A stretch of DNA of 64,000 nt from Apostichopus japonicus (GCF_037975245.1 NC_092565.1:6564999-6628998); one strand, 5' to 3'. Counted from the first letter of the stretch, positions 1 to 10,206 are shown. Translations and numbers: made by a program. The notes: a model not told the origin generated them from the letters alone.

Positions 1-430
1 CCTTCCATTCTGATGTTGAAATATTAGAAACGAACATTATTTCTCAACAGTTGCTGTGGTGCAGTGGTTAGTGCTCTGGGCTGAGAGAGACAGACAAACA
101 CACTGTCATGAGTTCGAATCCCAGAGCCAGCATTTTGATCTTTTGCAATTTCCTCCTTCCATTCTGATGTTGAAATATTAGAAACGAACATTAATTCTCA
201 ACAGTTGCTGTGGCGCAGTGGTTAGTGCTCTGGACTGAGAGAGACAGACAACACACTGTCATGAGTTCGAGTCCCAGAGCCAGCATTTTGATCTTTTGCA
301 ATTTCCTCATTCCATTCTGAAGTTGAAATATTAGAAACGAACATTATTTCTCAACAGTTGCTGTGGCGCAGTGGTTAGTGCTCTGGGCTGAGAGAGACAG
401 ACAAACACACTGTCATGAGTTCAAGACCTC
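1..430 (+). mobile_element. Tandem tRNA-derived SINE-like units (about 2.8 copies)
   Basis: Three head-to-tail copies of a roughly 154-bp unit. The tRNA-like heads start near 51, 205 and 358. Each head has a Pol III A-box-like stretch (TGGCGCAGTGGTTAGTGC) and the first two have a near-perfect B box (GAGTTCGAATCCCAG). The flanking segment (CCTTCCATTCTGATGTTG) repeats with the heads. The 5' TGCTG and 3' CAGCA can pair like an acceptor stem. The third copy diverges after its B-box start near 420. The tandem head-to-tail arrangement is unusual for a SINE and could instead be a satellite derived from a tRNA-like sequence. Confidence 0.7.
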
Positions 431-509
431 ACCAGAGCCTTTTACTTTTCTGTTCTTTGGAGCTGGTGGAAGTATAAAGGTAAGAAACGAAGGTTATTTC
501 ATTGGGAAC

Positions 510-580
510 CAAAATGGTGTAATGGATTGTTCCGTCTGCAATGATACTGAGCAGCATGGTTCAAGCCCCGGGTGGGTGAG
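510..580 (+). repeat. tRNA-like stretch, unrelated in sequence to the 1-430 unit
   Basis: An A-box-like TGGTGTAATGG at 514-524 is followed 34 bases later by a B-box-like GGTTCAAGCCC at 558-568. The spacing fits an internal Pol III promoter. No clear cloverleaf acceptor stem is visible, so this is more likely the head of a degenerate SINE than a working tRNA gene. Confidence 0.4.
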
Positions 581-597
581 GGAGTGAATCCTGTAAA

Positions 598-835
598 AGG
601 AGTTCGCTTCCACCCCTCCCCTGAAAAGGTTCCCAAGTGGCATGTAAGTTGCGTGGCCTCCCTCTATCTGACAAGATTCCCTAGCGGGTGAAGCGAGTTG
701 GCCACTACCCCCCTCCCTGACAAGGTTCCCAAGCGGCACCCGAGTTGGCTACTACCCCTCTCCCTGACAAGGTTCAGCGGAGAGGTCTCCTCTATTCCTG
801 ACCAAGGTTCAGTGGAGGGGATATTTTTCAAAACA
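598..835 (+). repeat. Degenerate minisatellite, CCCTGACAAGGTTCCC-type unit
   Basis: Four to five imperfect copies of a 45-65-bp unit built on CCTGACAAGGTTC followed by an AGCGG and GAGTTGGC segment. It directly follows the tRNA-like stretch at 510-580, so it may be the expanded body of that element. Confidence 0.6.
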
Positions 836-895
836 CCTAAGTCCCAACAACAGGATCTTTAAATATTTAAAATGCATCCAGCAGTAGCATCTCAC

Positions 896-956
896 CTTAT
901 GGTTTAGTGGTAGACAAAAAAAAATAGGCATCACAATGTTCCTGGTTCAATTTCAA
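896..956 (+). repeat. Third tRNA-like stretch
   Basis: An A-box-like TGGTTTAGTGG near 900-910 and a weak B-box-like GGTTCAATTTC at 944-954, interrupted by a run of nine A. No stable cloverleaf is apparent. It is at best a decayed Pol III-derived element. Confidence 0.25.
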
Positions 957-1569
957 CTCATACTATTCTTTTTTATTCTTCCAGTGAAAGCACAAGTAAA
1001 AAAACAACTCACCACCGATTTTTCACATTTTCTTTTGCAGCTTACAAGTAAAAACAAATAACCAAAACTTACAAATAAACTATGTCCACTAAGTGCTAAC
1101 AAAATATTGCATCTATATCAAACCCCCGAAAGAGAGGAGTTTTAGCATTCTCTAGACAGGGGGCAAAGAATTGTGATTTCTTGCCATATAATTTGCACAA
1201 AATCCCACTTGACTATCTGACTGATGTAGAATCAGGTGAGTTAACATTTGTTCAAGAATTAAGTGAGAACAAGAAATAATCAGACAATTCAAGCTCCCTA
1301 GACCACAAAACATGTACTAACTCACTCTTTGGACATCAACCTATTCAGTCACTGATAACGTTTTTACAGTACATAAGTTTTATGGCCAAAAATGGTTTAA
1401 CATCCAGAAAGAACAGTCTTCCTTTTATATGAAACATATACCCATAGATGTTAAATATGTATGAGCAAATGGACATTACCTTTTATCTTTTTTTGTGTTA
1501 GCAAATCAGCTCTGCCACCAACCTACCCCTTCAATACACTAAAATATTTTCAAAACCAAAGCCATATAG

Positions 1570-1608
<39 letters not shown>

Positions 1609-1899
1609 TGCACAGAAGAAGGCAACTTTTCAGACAGCCTGTTTACCCCCTTGAGAATAAACTAGTGACAACTGCCAGGGATCACTTGAGGTGTGTTTTA
1701 AGATCATCCAACACATGATTATCACTTCTGAAGCAGATATCATTTACCTGATTGACTGTTTATGCATTGTTCAAGGTTACTTCAGACCTATCTGTAATTT
1801 GAGCCACTTCACAAACTAAACCTGAAGTTGACCAAATTATGTTCACCAAAAGGAAATGTTTGCAATGGAGAACTCACAGTGGGGGCACCACCATACCAG
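957..1899. other. No gene seen; one TA tract
   Basis: AT-rich sequence with no convincing exon on either strand. A TTTATT at about 968 would be an AATAAA polyadenylation signal on the minus strand, but it is 2 kb beyond the stop of the minus-strand gene and is not compelling. A (TA)n tract lies at 1569-1608. Confidence 0.5.
1569..1608. repeat. (TA)n microsatellite
   Basis: Nearly uninterrupted TA dinucleotides, one of more than twenty such tracts in the window. Confidence 0.95.
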
Positions 1900-2350
1900 G
1901 TGTGCGATTCATCCGAACTTAACTTTTGGAGTTATCAACGTGGTCAGAATTTGACCCTAAGTGACCTTTGACCTCTTCATAGAACATTCAGTTCTTGTAC
2001 ATTTCTGAGCATGATGATAATCGCAGCTTTGATTTTGAAGCTAAATATGTCGACAAGAATTTCAGGCTTTTGGCAGCTGATGACTCCAATTTACATTTGA
2101 CCTCTTCACAGAACTGCTCAAAGTGTAATGCTCAGTGAGGGGGACCTATCACCTAACTATGACATTTTACCGATGCTACAGATGTTCACTAAACTCGACA
2201 ATGAGGTTTTTGTATTTTGGCTGCTGATGACCTCAATTGACCTTGGACTCCGCTCAATAACTGGAGCAGCCAAATAATTCAGTGCTGTAAAGTTACTTCC
2301 TAATTTGCATGAAATTCATGCAAGATATGCTTGGTGAGTCACCCCGTTTA
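1900..2350. repeat. TGACCT-rich intermediate repeat
   Basis: Imperfect tandem units of roughly 130 bp, each carrying TTTGACCTCTTCA-like cores (1968, about 2097) and a TTTTGGC...GCTGATGACCTC segment. It resembles the TTGACC repeats at 6890-7480 and the AGGTCA repeats at 8806-9245 in motif content. Confidence 0.55.
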
Positions 2351-2898
2351 CAAGTTGGAACATCACATATACATACGTTTACCTGCATACATACACGCCT
2401 AGATTTCTTTTTGCCTTTTGGCTAGGAATCAATCCAAGATTCCTGGCAGAGGATACTTATATATTCCTAGATTCTGAATTTACAGACTTTTTATGCATTA
2501 GCTTATCTTTTAGCATCATCACATGACCATCCTTAACGAAAAACCTTTCATAATTTCCATCTGTAAATCTGAGATACGATACCCTTGAGAAGAGCACTTT
2601 TGAAAACATGCAAGAGAGAAAAACCACCTGTATTTTTAGGTGCAGGGCAGAGATGTTCTAATGGTATTGCAGAAGTATTCAAGACTATGCATGAAATATA
2701 GATAGATTTCTGCAGAAAAAATTCTGCCAAAATGTTCCTTAAAGTTTAGGAAAGCAATATTTTAAGTGTTTAAAGTACAGCTTACATAACAGTCTTCTCC
2801 TTTATCTGTTGCTATTTTAAGGGAAAAAAATGCATATCCTTAGTGCTTCAATATTTACACACATGGTCATACATAAAAAAGAGTAGAAAAGCTTGCAT

Positions 2899-2930
2899 AT
2901 ATATATATATATAAAATATATATATATATC
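2899..2930. repeat. (TA)n microsatellite, interrupted
   Basis: Two short TA runs separated by AAA, just downstream of the minus-strand gene. Confidence 0.9.
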
Positions 2931-2956
2931 TTTAAAGAAGCTGCAACATCGGTGGC

Positions 2957-3238
2957 TTAAAAAGTTTGTGATCCTGAAAGTTGGAGACCGGCAGGACTAT
3001 CTGGTAGCTGGATCATATCACTTCCCAATTCTTCTTCAACTTTAGTCCTACTTCTAATCCCTCTGAAGAAAACTTCCATCGGCTTGTCTCTTTGGATTGA
3101 TGAAGCGTTCGGCACGTCGCTACCAGAATTGGAACAAACTTTTCTGTCTTCTTCTGCCTTCGGGAGGTTATAGTCTTTTGCCTTTCCTGATCCAGTCCAA
3201 GTTAGACCGTACTTTACTCGGAGATGAGATGGAAGCTT
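2957..3238 (-). other. Open frame overlapping the end of the coiled-coil gene; alternative C-terminus or 3' UTR
   Basis: This minus-strand frame is open from just after a TGA to a TAA at 2957-2959, 93 codons. It overlaps the last codons of exon 6, which are read one base out of register. Its composition is protein-like: rich in Glu, Lys, Ser and Asp, with segments such as KAEEDRK and EEELGSDMIQLPDSPAG. A single-base indel would fuse it to exon 6. It may be genuine C-terminal coding separated by a sequencing error, a second splice form, or chance within a 3' UTR. Confidence 0.35.
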
Positions 3239-3390
3239 TCATGTCCATATTGAGACTATCGGCTACAGGGGCTTGGGATTCCAATTTATTGTCTCTGTCT
3301 GATGTTTCGTCATCTTCCCAAGTCTCTTTCAAATTTAAGTCTGCTGGAGGTCTCTCGGGAGCTGTTCCATGGTGGACACCATAGGTGGTT
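3168..3390 (-). CDS. Coiled-coil gene, putative last coding exon
   Basis: The acceptor is strong: a T-rich tract ending TTTTTTTGACAG, with the exon starting at 3390. The longest frame gives 73 codons of acidic, Ser-rich sequence (for example LKETWEDDETSDRDNKLES), ends DWIRKGKRL and stops with TAA at 3168-3170. The problem is phase. The preceding exon ends in phase 1, while this frame at this acceptor needs phase 2. Use of the next AG, about 30 bases in, would restore phase 1, or an unseen small exon could lie in the 2.6-kb intron. Function unknown. I am fairly sure it is exonic and less sure of the frame. Confidence 0.5.
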
Positions 3391-5999
3391 CTGTCAAAAA
3401 AAGAGTATGAAAGAAAATTACTAGATAGGAATACACAAGCCATGTAGACAAAAGTACTCTGCATAAAGTGTAGATCATGCATGTTACATTTGAAGACAAT
3501 AGCCAATAACTTTAAGGGTGAACACAGATTGCTTTGGGTGATGGGAGGGGGTGGGGGAGTAACACTTTTTTGGGTGGGAGGGGGTCGGAGCCACAGACAG
3601 AGATGCAAGAAAATTTAATGATTTCCCTAGCTTATGTAATGTCAGAAATGTCAATTTTATTTTTTTCATTTATAACCCATCTACTAGTAAAATGTCTAGT
3701 ATTGTTGTATCAACTACAGTAGTTACAGAATTTTATAATAAAATGTAAAAAAAAAAAGTAAAAAAAAGGAATATATTACAACATGAAGGCCAAAAGTATT
3801 TGAGTTGCAATAGATTTACAAGCTTTATTACAATGGAAAGACATGAAGGAAAACTTCATAAAAAAGATGACTTTAGAAACAAACCTCAGTTAATTTGTTG
3901 TGAACCGTTGAAAAACAGTGCTATCAGGACAGGCTGGATTTTGTATACTACTTTTAATTTTTGAGGGAACGACCATTTAATTTGCCGAGGTTCATCGGCT
4001 CAGAGTGACAAGACTTTTTAGTCTAATACTTTAAACATTTAGCTCAGTTCCTCAGATCCAACACAAAATCACAAAAAGAGTTTTACCTGTCTCATATGAC
4101 ATGTTTACAGTGGTAGTACAAATTTGTCAACTTTTGGACAGATGGTGTTTAATTTTCATTCAATGGGTGCAAGGGTGTTGTTGTTTTAATATCAAGTTAA
4201 AGGAACATGCTTTGGTTGAGTGAGTTATTAGAATTTTTGAAAAGCAATGGGTTAACATTAAAGCCTGTACTAGAAGAGCTGATAACATCATCAAGTTAGC
4301 CTTTAAAGGAACATATCGGACGGTTTAGCATATTTTAACTGGATCAGCAGTGTATGAGTGTAAAATCTCAAATTAACCTTGTTCTGGTGGACTACGACAT
4401 TATTGTGTCTAAAATTCAACCTACAATTGTCATTTAGGTAGATACTGAAGAAGTGACGGATATGAAGTCATGCTGTCGAGGAAGGAAACATTTCTTTTAC
4501 AATTTTATTAATTCTTATTCTCATTTCATTATCTGACAATAACACGGATGGAGAAATGTACTGCATCTCAAACCTGCCCATAATCAGAAAGCAAAGCCAA
4601 AATATTAAAGTGGTGGGTGGAGTGGAGGCAATTAAGTGTAAGTGTTTACTATTTTGAATACATGTGCTGAAAGTTTCTCCATTTTGTTTATCATTATATT
4701 GATGATAATACTAGAGTTTCTGTTAATGGAAAAAACAAATGCACAATATCTTTGCACTTGTGTAGCAAGTCAGTCAATTTCATAGCAAGATTCGCTCGGG
4801 TAAATGGAGCAACAGAGTTCCGAGTGGTGTTAGTGGTACTGGATATGTGTTTTGGTGGGGTTACAGACAAAAACTAAGAGATGGGGAATCTAGGTCCCAC
4901 CCCTGGTAGTGCATCTAATGCAGCAAAATACTAAGTAACTGGGTGTTTATTTACAAATAATTTACAGGTCTTTAATTGAGATGGAGAACAACACACAATA
5001 ACTGCAATGTCCCTAAATATTCCACCAAGACCCGCCCCCCTCCCTCTCCCGACCAATTCTCTCCTAGTCTCTTTACGTGTAGGGTTTCTAGAAAGATCTG
5101 ACCCTACCCGACGTTAATACTGTTACACCCTTTTCAAGACTTTTCTCTAAATATATTTATATCTCTGGGATTATAGGAAAAAATTAGCACTGCACAGAAC
5201 AAAAGCCTTGTCAAAACAAATGTGACACAATGCACATACAATTTAAGGGAAACCCTCCCCCCCCCAAAAAAAATAATGCACAGTTGCATATGGCAAAACT
5301 AATGGCAGGTAAAATATTGTTTCCAATACACTAGTAACTGCACAGCTACTTTCATGATGGGTAAAAGAGCAATTTGCTTAGTGTGAATACTTAGTCAGTT
5401 CTAGGAAAAAGGGAACGAGCCTCTTATCCTTACAATATTCACCAAATGTACTTTACATTTAATCTGAGGACGAAGGAAATAAACTTGATGTATTCTTTAA
5501 CGCTCAGAAAATTCCACTCTCCTCAACTCTATTGTACTCCATCGCCTTCGGTAAGACTGAATCTTACTAAGTGATATTTCATCACAGTTAGGGATACTTC
5601 TTTTCAGGGTGGGGTTGGCGGGGACAAAAAATTCAATACAAAAACTTGGTATCAATTCCATATAAGTTAGGTAACATCTTCGCTTGCGAACTACCATAAA
5701 TTGAACATTTTAACCAACTTTAAACGTCCCTGATTTATGCTTGACACTCCTGCTAAACGCGCTCGGGTTTATTTAGCAGCGAAGTAAATCTTTGTATGCA
5801 AGACAGACTCATTGGTTAGTTTTGAAATTCATTCAAACTTTCTTCACACATGACTGAATCTGTGACCCTCTCGCAAACAATAGTCCGACAACCCATGTCT
5901 CCAGAATACTGCTACCAATAACTTTATACAATGCCAGCATCATATCCATCTTGTACTCTCAACGTACCAAACCCAAATGGAAGAAACTTGAAAATGTAC
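3391..5999 (-). other. Intron of the coiled-coil gene; candidate small exons
   Basis: No long frame here. On the minus strand a 30-nt stretch at about 5467-5438 has an excellent acceptor tract (TTATTTCCTTCGTCCTCAG) and a GTAAGG donor, reading phase 0 to 0. A 32-nt stretch near 5607-5576 lies between an AAAAG acceptor and a GTAAGATT donor. Neither by itself repairs the phase mismatch between the flanking exons. A repeat around 4200-4400 (TTTAAAGGAACAT ... CAGCAGTGTAT) recurs near 47585-47650. The plus strand holds nothing convincing. Confidence 0.35.
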
Positions 6000-6120
6000 C
6001 TGGCTCTTCCTCCTTCTGTACGGCTTTATGAGACTGAACGACCCTTTGACCTAGCATCTTGATCTCTGCTACCAGTCTCTTCACGGAATCCTCTGATTTA
6101 ACTACGCTGTCCTTCAACGT
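6000..6120 (-). CDS. Coiled-coil gene, exon with heptad-like sequence
   Basis: 121 nt bounded by TTTTCTGCTTAG at the acceptor and GAGCCAG/GTACATTTTC at the donor. It is read from phase 0 to phase 1. The 40 residues begin TLKDSVVKSEDSVKRLVAEI and end in an acidic EEEP. Hydrophobic residues at heptad spacing (V, L, I, L, V) predict an alpha-helical coiled coil, continuous with the preceding exon. The previous exon ends in phase 0, so the junction is clean. I do not recognise the family; a channel or cytoskeletal adaptor tail is possible but unproven. Confidence 0.75.
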
Positions 6121-6682
6121 CTAAGCAGAAAAGATGGATCAATAATCAATCCCACAAAGATGGATTAATAATCATTGCTTACAGATTTCTCTTTTGTTAT
6201 ACAACCCACAGGGGAAATGAAATCCACCCCACCAAGATGGGAATATTTTCACTTTCATTAAATGTCGTGTTAACTTTCCCCCATAAGGTCTGTTCAAACC
6301 ACCATCTCTTATGCTATTGTCACGTTACAGGAGCAGACACCACTTACTCTCTCTGTTGGGTAGGAGTTGAAATTTAAGCCCAAATGAATGAGCTGGAGCT
6401 TGCCGATTAAAACTCCATATGTTTCGTCACCTACAGAGGTGGGTAGTTTCACTTAGCATTCTATTAAACACAAAATGTAGTGTAAGCAATGAAACTTGAC
6501 ATTTTCAACATGTTACATGATGTTGCATGTTAGTCGCAATGTTACCTTGCATCTAATGATATTAAACACCAACAATGTTAGCACAGCCCTTGAACAAAGC
6601 AATTAAACTTACAATAAACTAATAAAACTATACTCAAATTGACAGTTGAATGATCCATTAATTAATAGTTTTGCATTCTCAC

Positions 6683-6767
6683 CTTCAATCTGTCATGGAT
6701 TGCTTCGTTAGTCATCTTAATTCCTTGCATACCTTGAAGGTAGCCATCTTTATCAATCATATCTTTC
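6683..6767 (-). CDS. Coiled-coil gene, exon before the coiled coil
   Basis: 85 nt between TTTTTCTCGACAG and the donor AAG/GTGAGAATG. It enters in phase 2 (one base completes a codon) and leaves in phase 0. It encodes KDMIDKDGYLQGMQGIKMTN then EAIHDRLK, which runs into the next exon as one helix-favouring segment. The MIDKDGYLQ stretch recalls part of an EF-hand loop, but the loop is incomplete, so no calcium-binding claim is made. The other two frames contain stops. Confidence 0.78.
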
Positions 6768-6889
6768 CTGTCGAGAAAAACAGAAACGAATCAAACTTGC
6801 CTAATAAACTCCCTTGTTATGGGATCTTAGCATATATTACGATTAAAGCATAAGACAAGATGGCAATCCATGGCATCTCATCTCTTCTA

Positions 6890-7480
6890 TGATGGAATGG
6901 ATCTACAATGAACTTTGACCTTGACCCTTAACAACTGCATCAGTCCTAATTTAAAATTTGTCATATTATAGTCTACATATTTTGTGGTTAAATGACTTTT
7001 CCCATCATACTGACAAGCAGAAAAGGCTACAGTTTCTGGGTATTTGACCTTTCACCTATGATATTTATACCAATCATCCAAGATCAAGTGTACAGTACAT
7101 GGTTAGGCACCTACGCACCAAGTATGAACCTGATCGGACTTACGGTCTAGGAGAAGTTCATGACACACTCTTTTGCACAATTTAGCCCAATTTAAACTTT
7201 AACTCAATTGACCCGTTGACTACAAGCCTAAACAGCTAAATCTGTCTTGTTTTAAACTTTGTCTCTTCATTCTCTACATATAATGTAGTTTAGTGCCTTT
7301 TTCCAACAAGTTGGCATGCAGAAAATGGCTAAAAACCAATGTTTAGATTTCTTGACCTTTGACCCCTTTGACTTCTTCAATCAGACAGGCATGAGTTAAC
7401 ATGGTCAAACACCCACCCACCAAGCTTGAACTTGACAGGACTTCGGATCTAGGAGGAGTTTGCGACATACTTAATTTTGC
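6890..7480. repeat. Two diverged ~300-bp tandem copies with TTGACC motifs (intronic)
   Basis: The two halves align through shared blocks: TTGACCTTTGACC-like cores, a TGGCTA...GCAGAAAA block, and CCAAG..TGAAC.TGA..GGACTT followed by TCTAGGAG. They sit inside an intron of the minus-strand coiled-coil gene. No coding potential. Confidence 0.6.
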
Positions 7481-7546
7481 TCACTCCCTCACAAACACGC
7501 ATACACCCATACTTACATGCATTCAAGTTCCATGAGGTTCAATTTG

Positions 7547-7648
7547 ACTAGCCCTTATGATAGACTTACATGGACTGTACTGTATGTTAATCAGTCCACG
7601 TACAATATTCAGCCCATAGCCATGTACTGTAGGACACCTCACTAAAGT
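7547..7648. repeat. Dispersed ~100-bp repeat, copy 1
   Basis: Closely matches 10031-10135, including TAGACTTACATGGACTGTAC and AGCCCATAGCCATGTACTGT, with a few substitutions. TGGACTGTAC and GTCCACGTACA give partial internal dyad symmetry. No terminal repeats or target duplication recognised. Confidence 0.85.
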
Positions 7649-7867
7649 TTCTCAAAATATACAGCTAAATGAATGGTAGGTATCGGAATACAACCATATG
7701 CACATGATACACATAGACCAAATGAATTTCTGATACATTTATAATGGACATGTATTTGTGTGTGTGGTGGGAGGAGGCTACTAAGTAGAAGAGACCTGTT
7801 CAAGAAATATGTGCATGTTTTTAGGGATCGTTAAAAAAAAGGCAAATTAGCATTATAACATACTCAC

Positions 7868-7876
7868 CAGGAAGTC
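7868..7876 (-). CDS. Coiled-coil gene, 9-nt microexon
   Basis: The nine bases GACTTCCTG sit between a textbook acceptor (CTTTTTTTCAACAG) and a strong donor (GTGAGTATG). Being a multiple of three and entering and leaving in phase 2, it adds T-S-W across the junctions without changing frame. It is flanked by introns of 401 and 1100 bp. Skipping it would also keep the frame, so it may be an alternatively used microexon. The call rests on splice signals and phase agreement only. Confidence 0.55.
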
Positions 7877-8277
7877 CTGTTGAAAAAAAGTGGAGAGTCA
7901 ATTAATGACCTTTGCAGGTGTATGTTCTTGAACAAGTCAACTTCGTAAATTTCTCTGTCTGAATCTCCACTGCTAGCTTATATCTCCACTACTAGATATC
8001 ATTGGTGTATCTGCATTCCTTATGTGATCCAAATTGGTATTTACATTCCTTAAGTTTCAAACACGTTTTTTTTTAACATGGGATTAGTATTGGAAAAAAG
8101 AAGGTTGGACTTTATAATCTTCCCTTTATCTTCTTTAAAAGTGTAGGACTGGGTTTTCCAAGACCCTTTTTTTTTTGTTTACGAGCATGTACAGTGGTTT
8201 AGCAATGCATTGATTTAGCCTTTTAAACAAAAGGGATTTAGTACGTAACAAACTAAATTAGGCTATGACATTTATAC

Positions 8278-8398
8278 ACACTGTTCCATAATAAATTGTA
8301 AAAGGATTTGTGTAATCTCTTCAATTGCTTGTTGCTGTTTTCCCAAGACTCTGTATCAGATTCCATTTCACTTTCATAGTCCTCCTCATATAGATCAA
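8278..8398 (-). CDS. Coiled-coil gene, acidic exon
   Basis: 121 nt between an acceptor ending TTTTTGTTCCAG and a donor AGTGT/GTATAA. It is read from phase 1 to phase 2. It encodes VDLYEEDYESEMESDTESWE followed by a basic and hydrophobic stretch, KQLKRLHKSFYNLLW. The first half is highly acidic with possible casein-kinase-type Ser sites; the second half could start a helix. The phase matches both neighbours exactly. The donor is weaker than the others and was chosen because it fits the phase. Confidence 0.7.
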
Positions 8399-8805
8399 CT
8401 GGAACAAAAATATTATAAATTCTATGAATGATATCTGTTGCAGGATTAGGCATGAACACAACAGGTAAATTAAATTGCCACTGGTAGTAGTTTTACTGAA
8501 GTGTAAATCTTTTTGGCAAACAGGTATTGAAAAACCCCAATCTGCTCTTCTCTAGCTAAGGTGGTCAGCACAATATAGCTATCTCTAGTTGATCTTAGCA
8601 TCATACGACCAATTCTTCAGAATCAATTTAAGATACAGTACAGTACTTTACTGAGTATTTTCTAGGGTGACTACAACTATGACTTGAGCAGAAGCAAAAG
8701 CAACAGGTCTATGCAGTCACGCTTTTGTGTATGGATGTATATGTGTATATGTAAGTGACATGCATGTGATGCCACTTGTAAACATAATAACTTGATACTT
8801 AAGGC

Positions 8806-9245
8806 AAACTTCAGTCGAGCTCATACTAGGTAGGTAGAATACATTTTTGTGAGTAAATGGTCCCTATTGCTTCTGGTTGAGGTCAAAGTTCATTTGAGGT
8901 AAAAAACTGTTAACCTTTTAATCATCATAATTTGAGACAAACTTCAATTAAATTCATGCTTGTTATGTAGATTATTCATAGTGAGTATATGGTCCCTATT
9001 GTTTTTCTCAAAGGTCAACAGATGTCAAACACTGACAACCTTGTAAACACCTTATCTTGAAAAGACACACTTCAATTGAGCTCATACTTGGTATGTGTAT
9101 TCTTCAGAGTGTTTATATCATCCATATTGTTTTATGTGGAGGTTAACAGAGGTCAAACATAAAAACCTTGCAAACAATATATCTTAATGAGGTAAAATTC
9201 AATTGAGCTTATACAGTGCTTGGTGGGTAGGTTACCCATAGTGAG
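8806..9245. repeat. ~128-bp tandem repeat with AGGTCA motifs, about 3.5 copies (intronic)
   Basis: Units start near 8806, 8939, 9066 and 9194. Each begins AACTTCAATTGAGCTCATAC-like, then has GTCCCTATTG and AGGTCAACAGAGGTCAAA-like segments. The copies are strongly diverged, so the expansion is old. It lies inside the first visible intron of the minus-strand gene. Confidence 0.7.
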
Positions 9246-9254
9246 AAGGTAGGT

Positions 9255-9530
9255 AGGTTTTCTTCTGTGCCAGATGGCTCATAAGGTCAGTGCTTAAACC
9301 TGGTTTCCATGATGCAAGTGAAATTAGAGTGAAACGCTCCCCCAACCCGTCAATCCGTTGCTAACTAACCCCTAGCCGATGCTAGCACACATTTTAGAGA
9401 TGGGTGGACTGAAGCAAATGGAGTAAAGTGTCTTGCACAAGGATTCAACATATTGACCATTCAACATGTGGGACTCAGACTCACAACCTGTGTGTTGCGA
9501 GTCGAAACAAGGCACTCAGCCACCATGCCC
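9255..9530 (-). mobile_element. tRNA-derived SINE
   Basis: On the minus strand a tRNA-like head (A-box-like TGGTGGCTGAGTGC, degenerate B box GTCTGAGTCCC) at about 9530-9465 is followed by a body containing TTGTGCAAGACACTTTACTC and TTGCTTCAGTCCACCCA. That body motif is typical of tRNA-derived SINEs in marine invertebrates. The element lies in an intron in the same orientation as the gene. It is diverged and no target duplication was found. Confidence 0.7.
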
Positions 9531-9721
9531 CATAGTGAATGAATTATTTCTATTATTTTTTTTTCGGCAGTCAAAGGTCATGTGCGGTCAACAGAGATCC
9601 AGCAATGTGTGGGACTGTGTGCGTGCCATTAGCGCAAAAGTGGACCTTTTTCAGATTGGATTTTGTTTGGGGACCCTTGCATACAGTATGTCCCTGGCTT
9701 AAGGATAATAATTTTCCTTAC

Positions 9722-9826
9722 CAGGCAACAATGCTTTTTGCCTTGTTGGACAAACTCTCTTTGGGGTTGATCTGGAAGAACATGCTTGGTCAAGATCGCT
9801 ACTTTCACTATCTTCATCCAGAGTAC
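9722..9826 (-). CDS. Coiled-coil gene, most upstream exon established
   Basis: 105 nt with acceptor TTGGTTTGCAG and donor CCTG/GTAAGG. It is read from phase 1 to phase 1. The 34 residues start TLDEDSESSDLDQACSSRST and continue basic (PKRVCPTRQK), consistent with a disordered linker. The next exon continues it perfectly in phase. The exon needs an upstream partner ending in phase 1, which I did not find. A Met-initiated stretch at 12187-12173 ending at a GTAAGT donor is a possible 5' exon, but it ends in phase 0. Confidence 0.72.
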
Positions 9827-10030
9827 CTGCAAACCAATATAAAAGAACCATGTACAATTTGATTTTAAAAGTATGAAATTAAATCTTTCAACATGAAATT
9901 GATAGGTAGATCTTGATGGTTTGGCATATAAGAATTTCAGGTATCCTTTGACTCCATATTCAAGAACATCATATTCACTGTACAAATATTGTATTCTAAT
10001 AATTAATTTACAACAGTGTGATTTCTTCTG

Positions 10031-10135
10031 ACTAGTAGCCCTCATGGTAGACTTACATGGACTGTACTGTATGTTAATCAGTCCATGTACAATATTCAGC
10101 CCATAGCCATGTACTGTTGGACACCTCACTAAAGT
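10031..10135. repeat. Dispersed ~100-bp repeat, copy 2
   Basis: Partner of the copy at 7547-7648, about 95 percent similar by eye and in the same orientation. Confidence 0.85.
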
Positions 10136-10206
10136 ATGTCATTCAACACATGTGTTGTTCAGAATGATTTAGTAAGCACACTTCTTTAACTACCCTTTAT
10201 TTCTTG

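Noticed and set aside
6340-6410. Minus-strand exon-like stretch with GTAAGT donor between two confirmed exons
   Set aside because: Its phase (1-1) is incompatible with the flanking exons, which join directly in phase 0.
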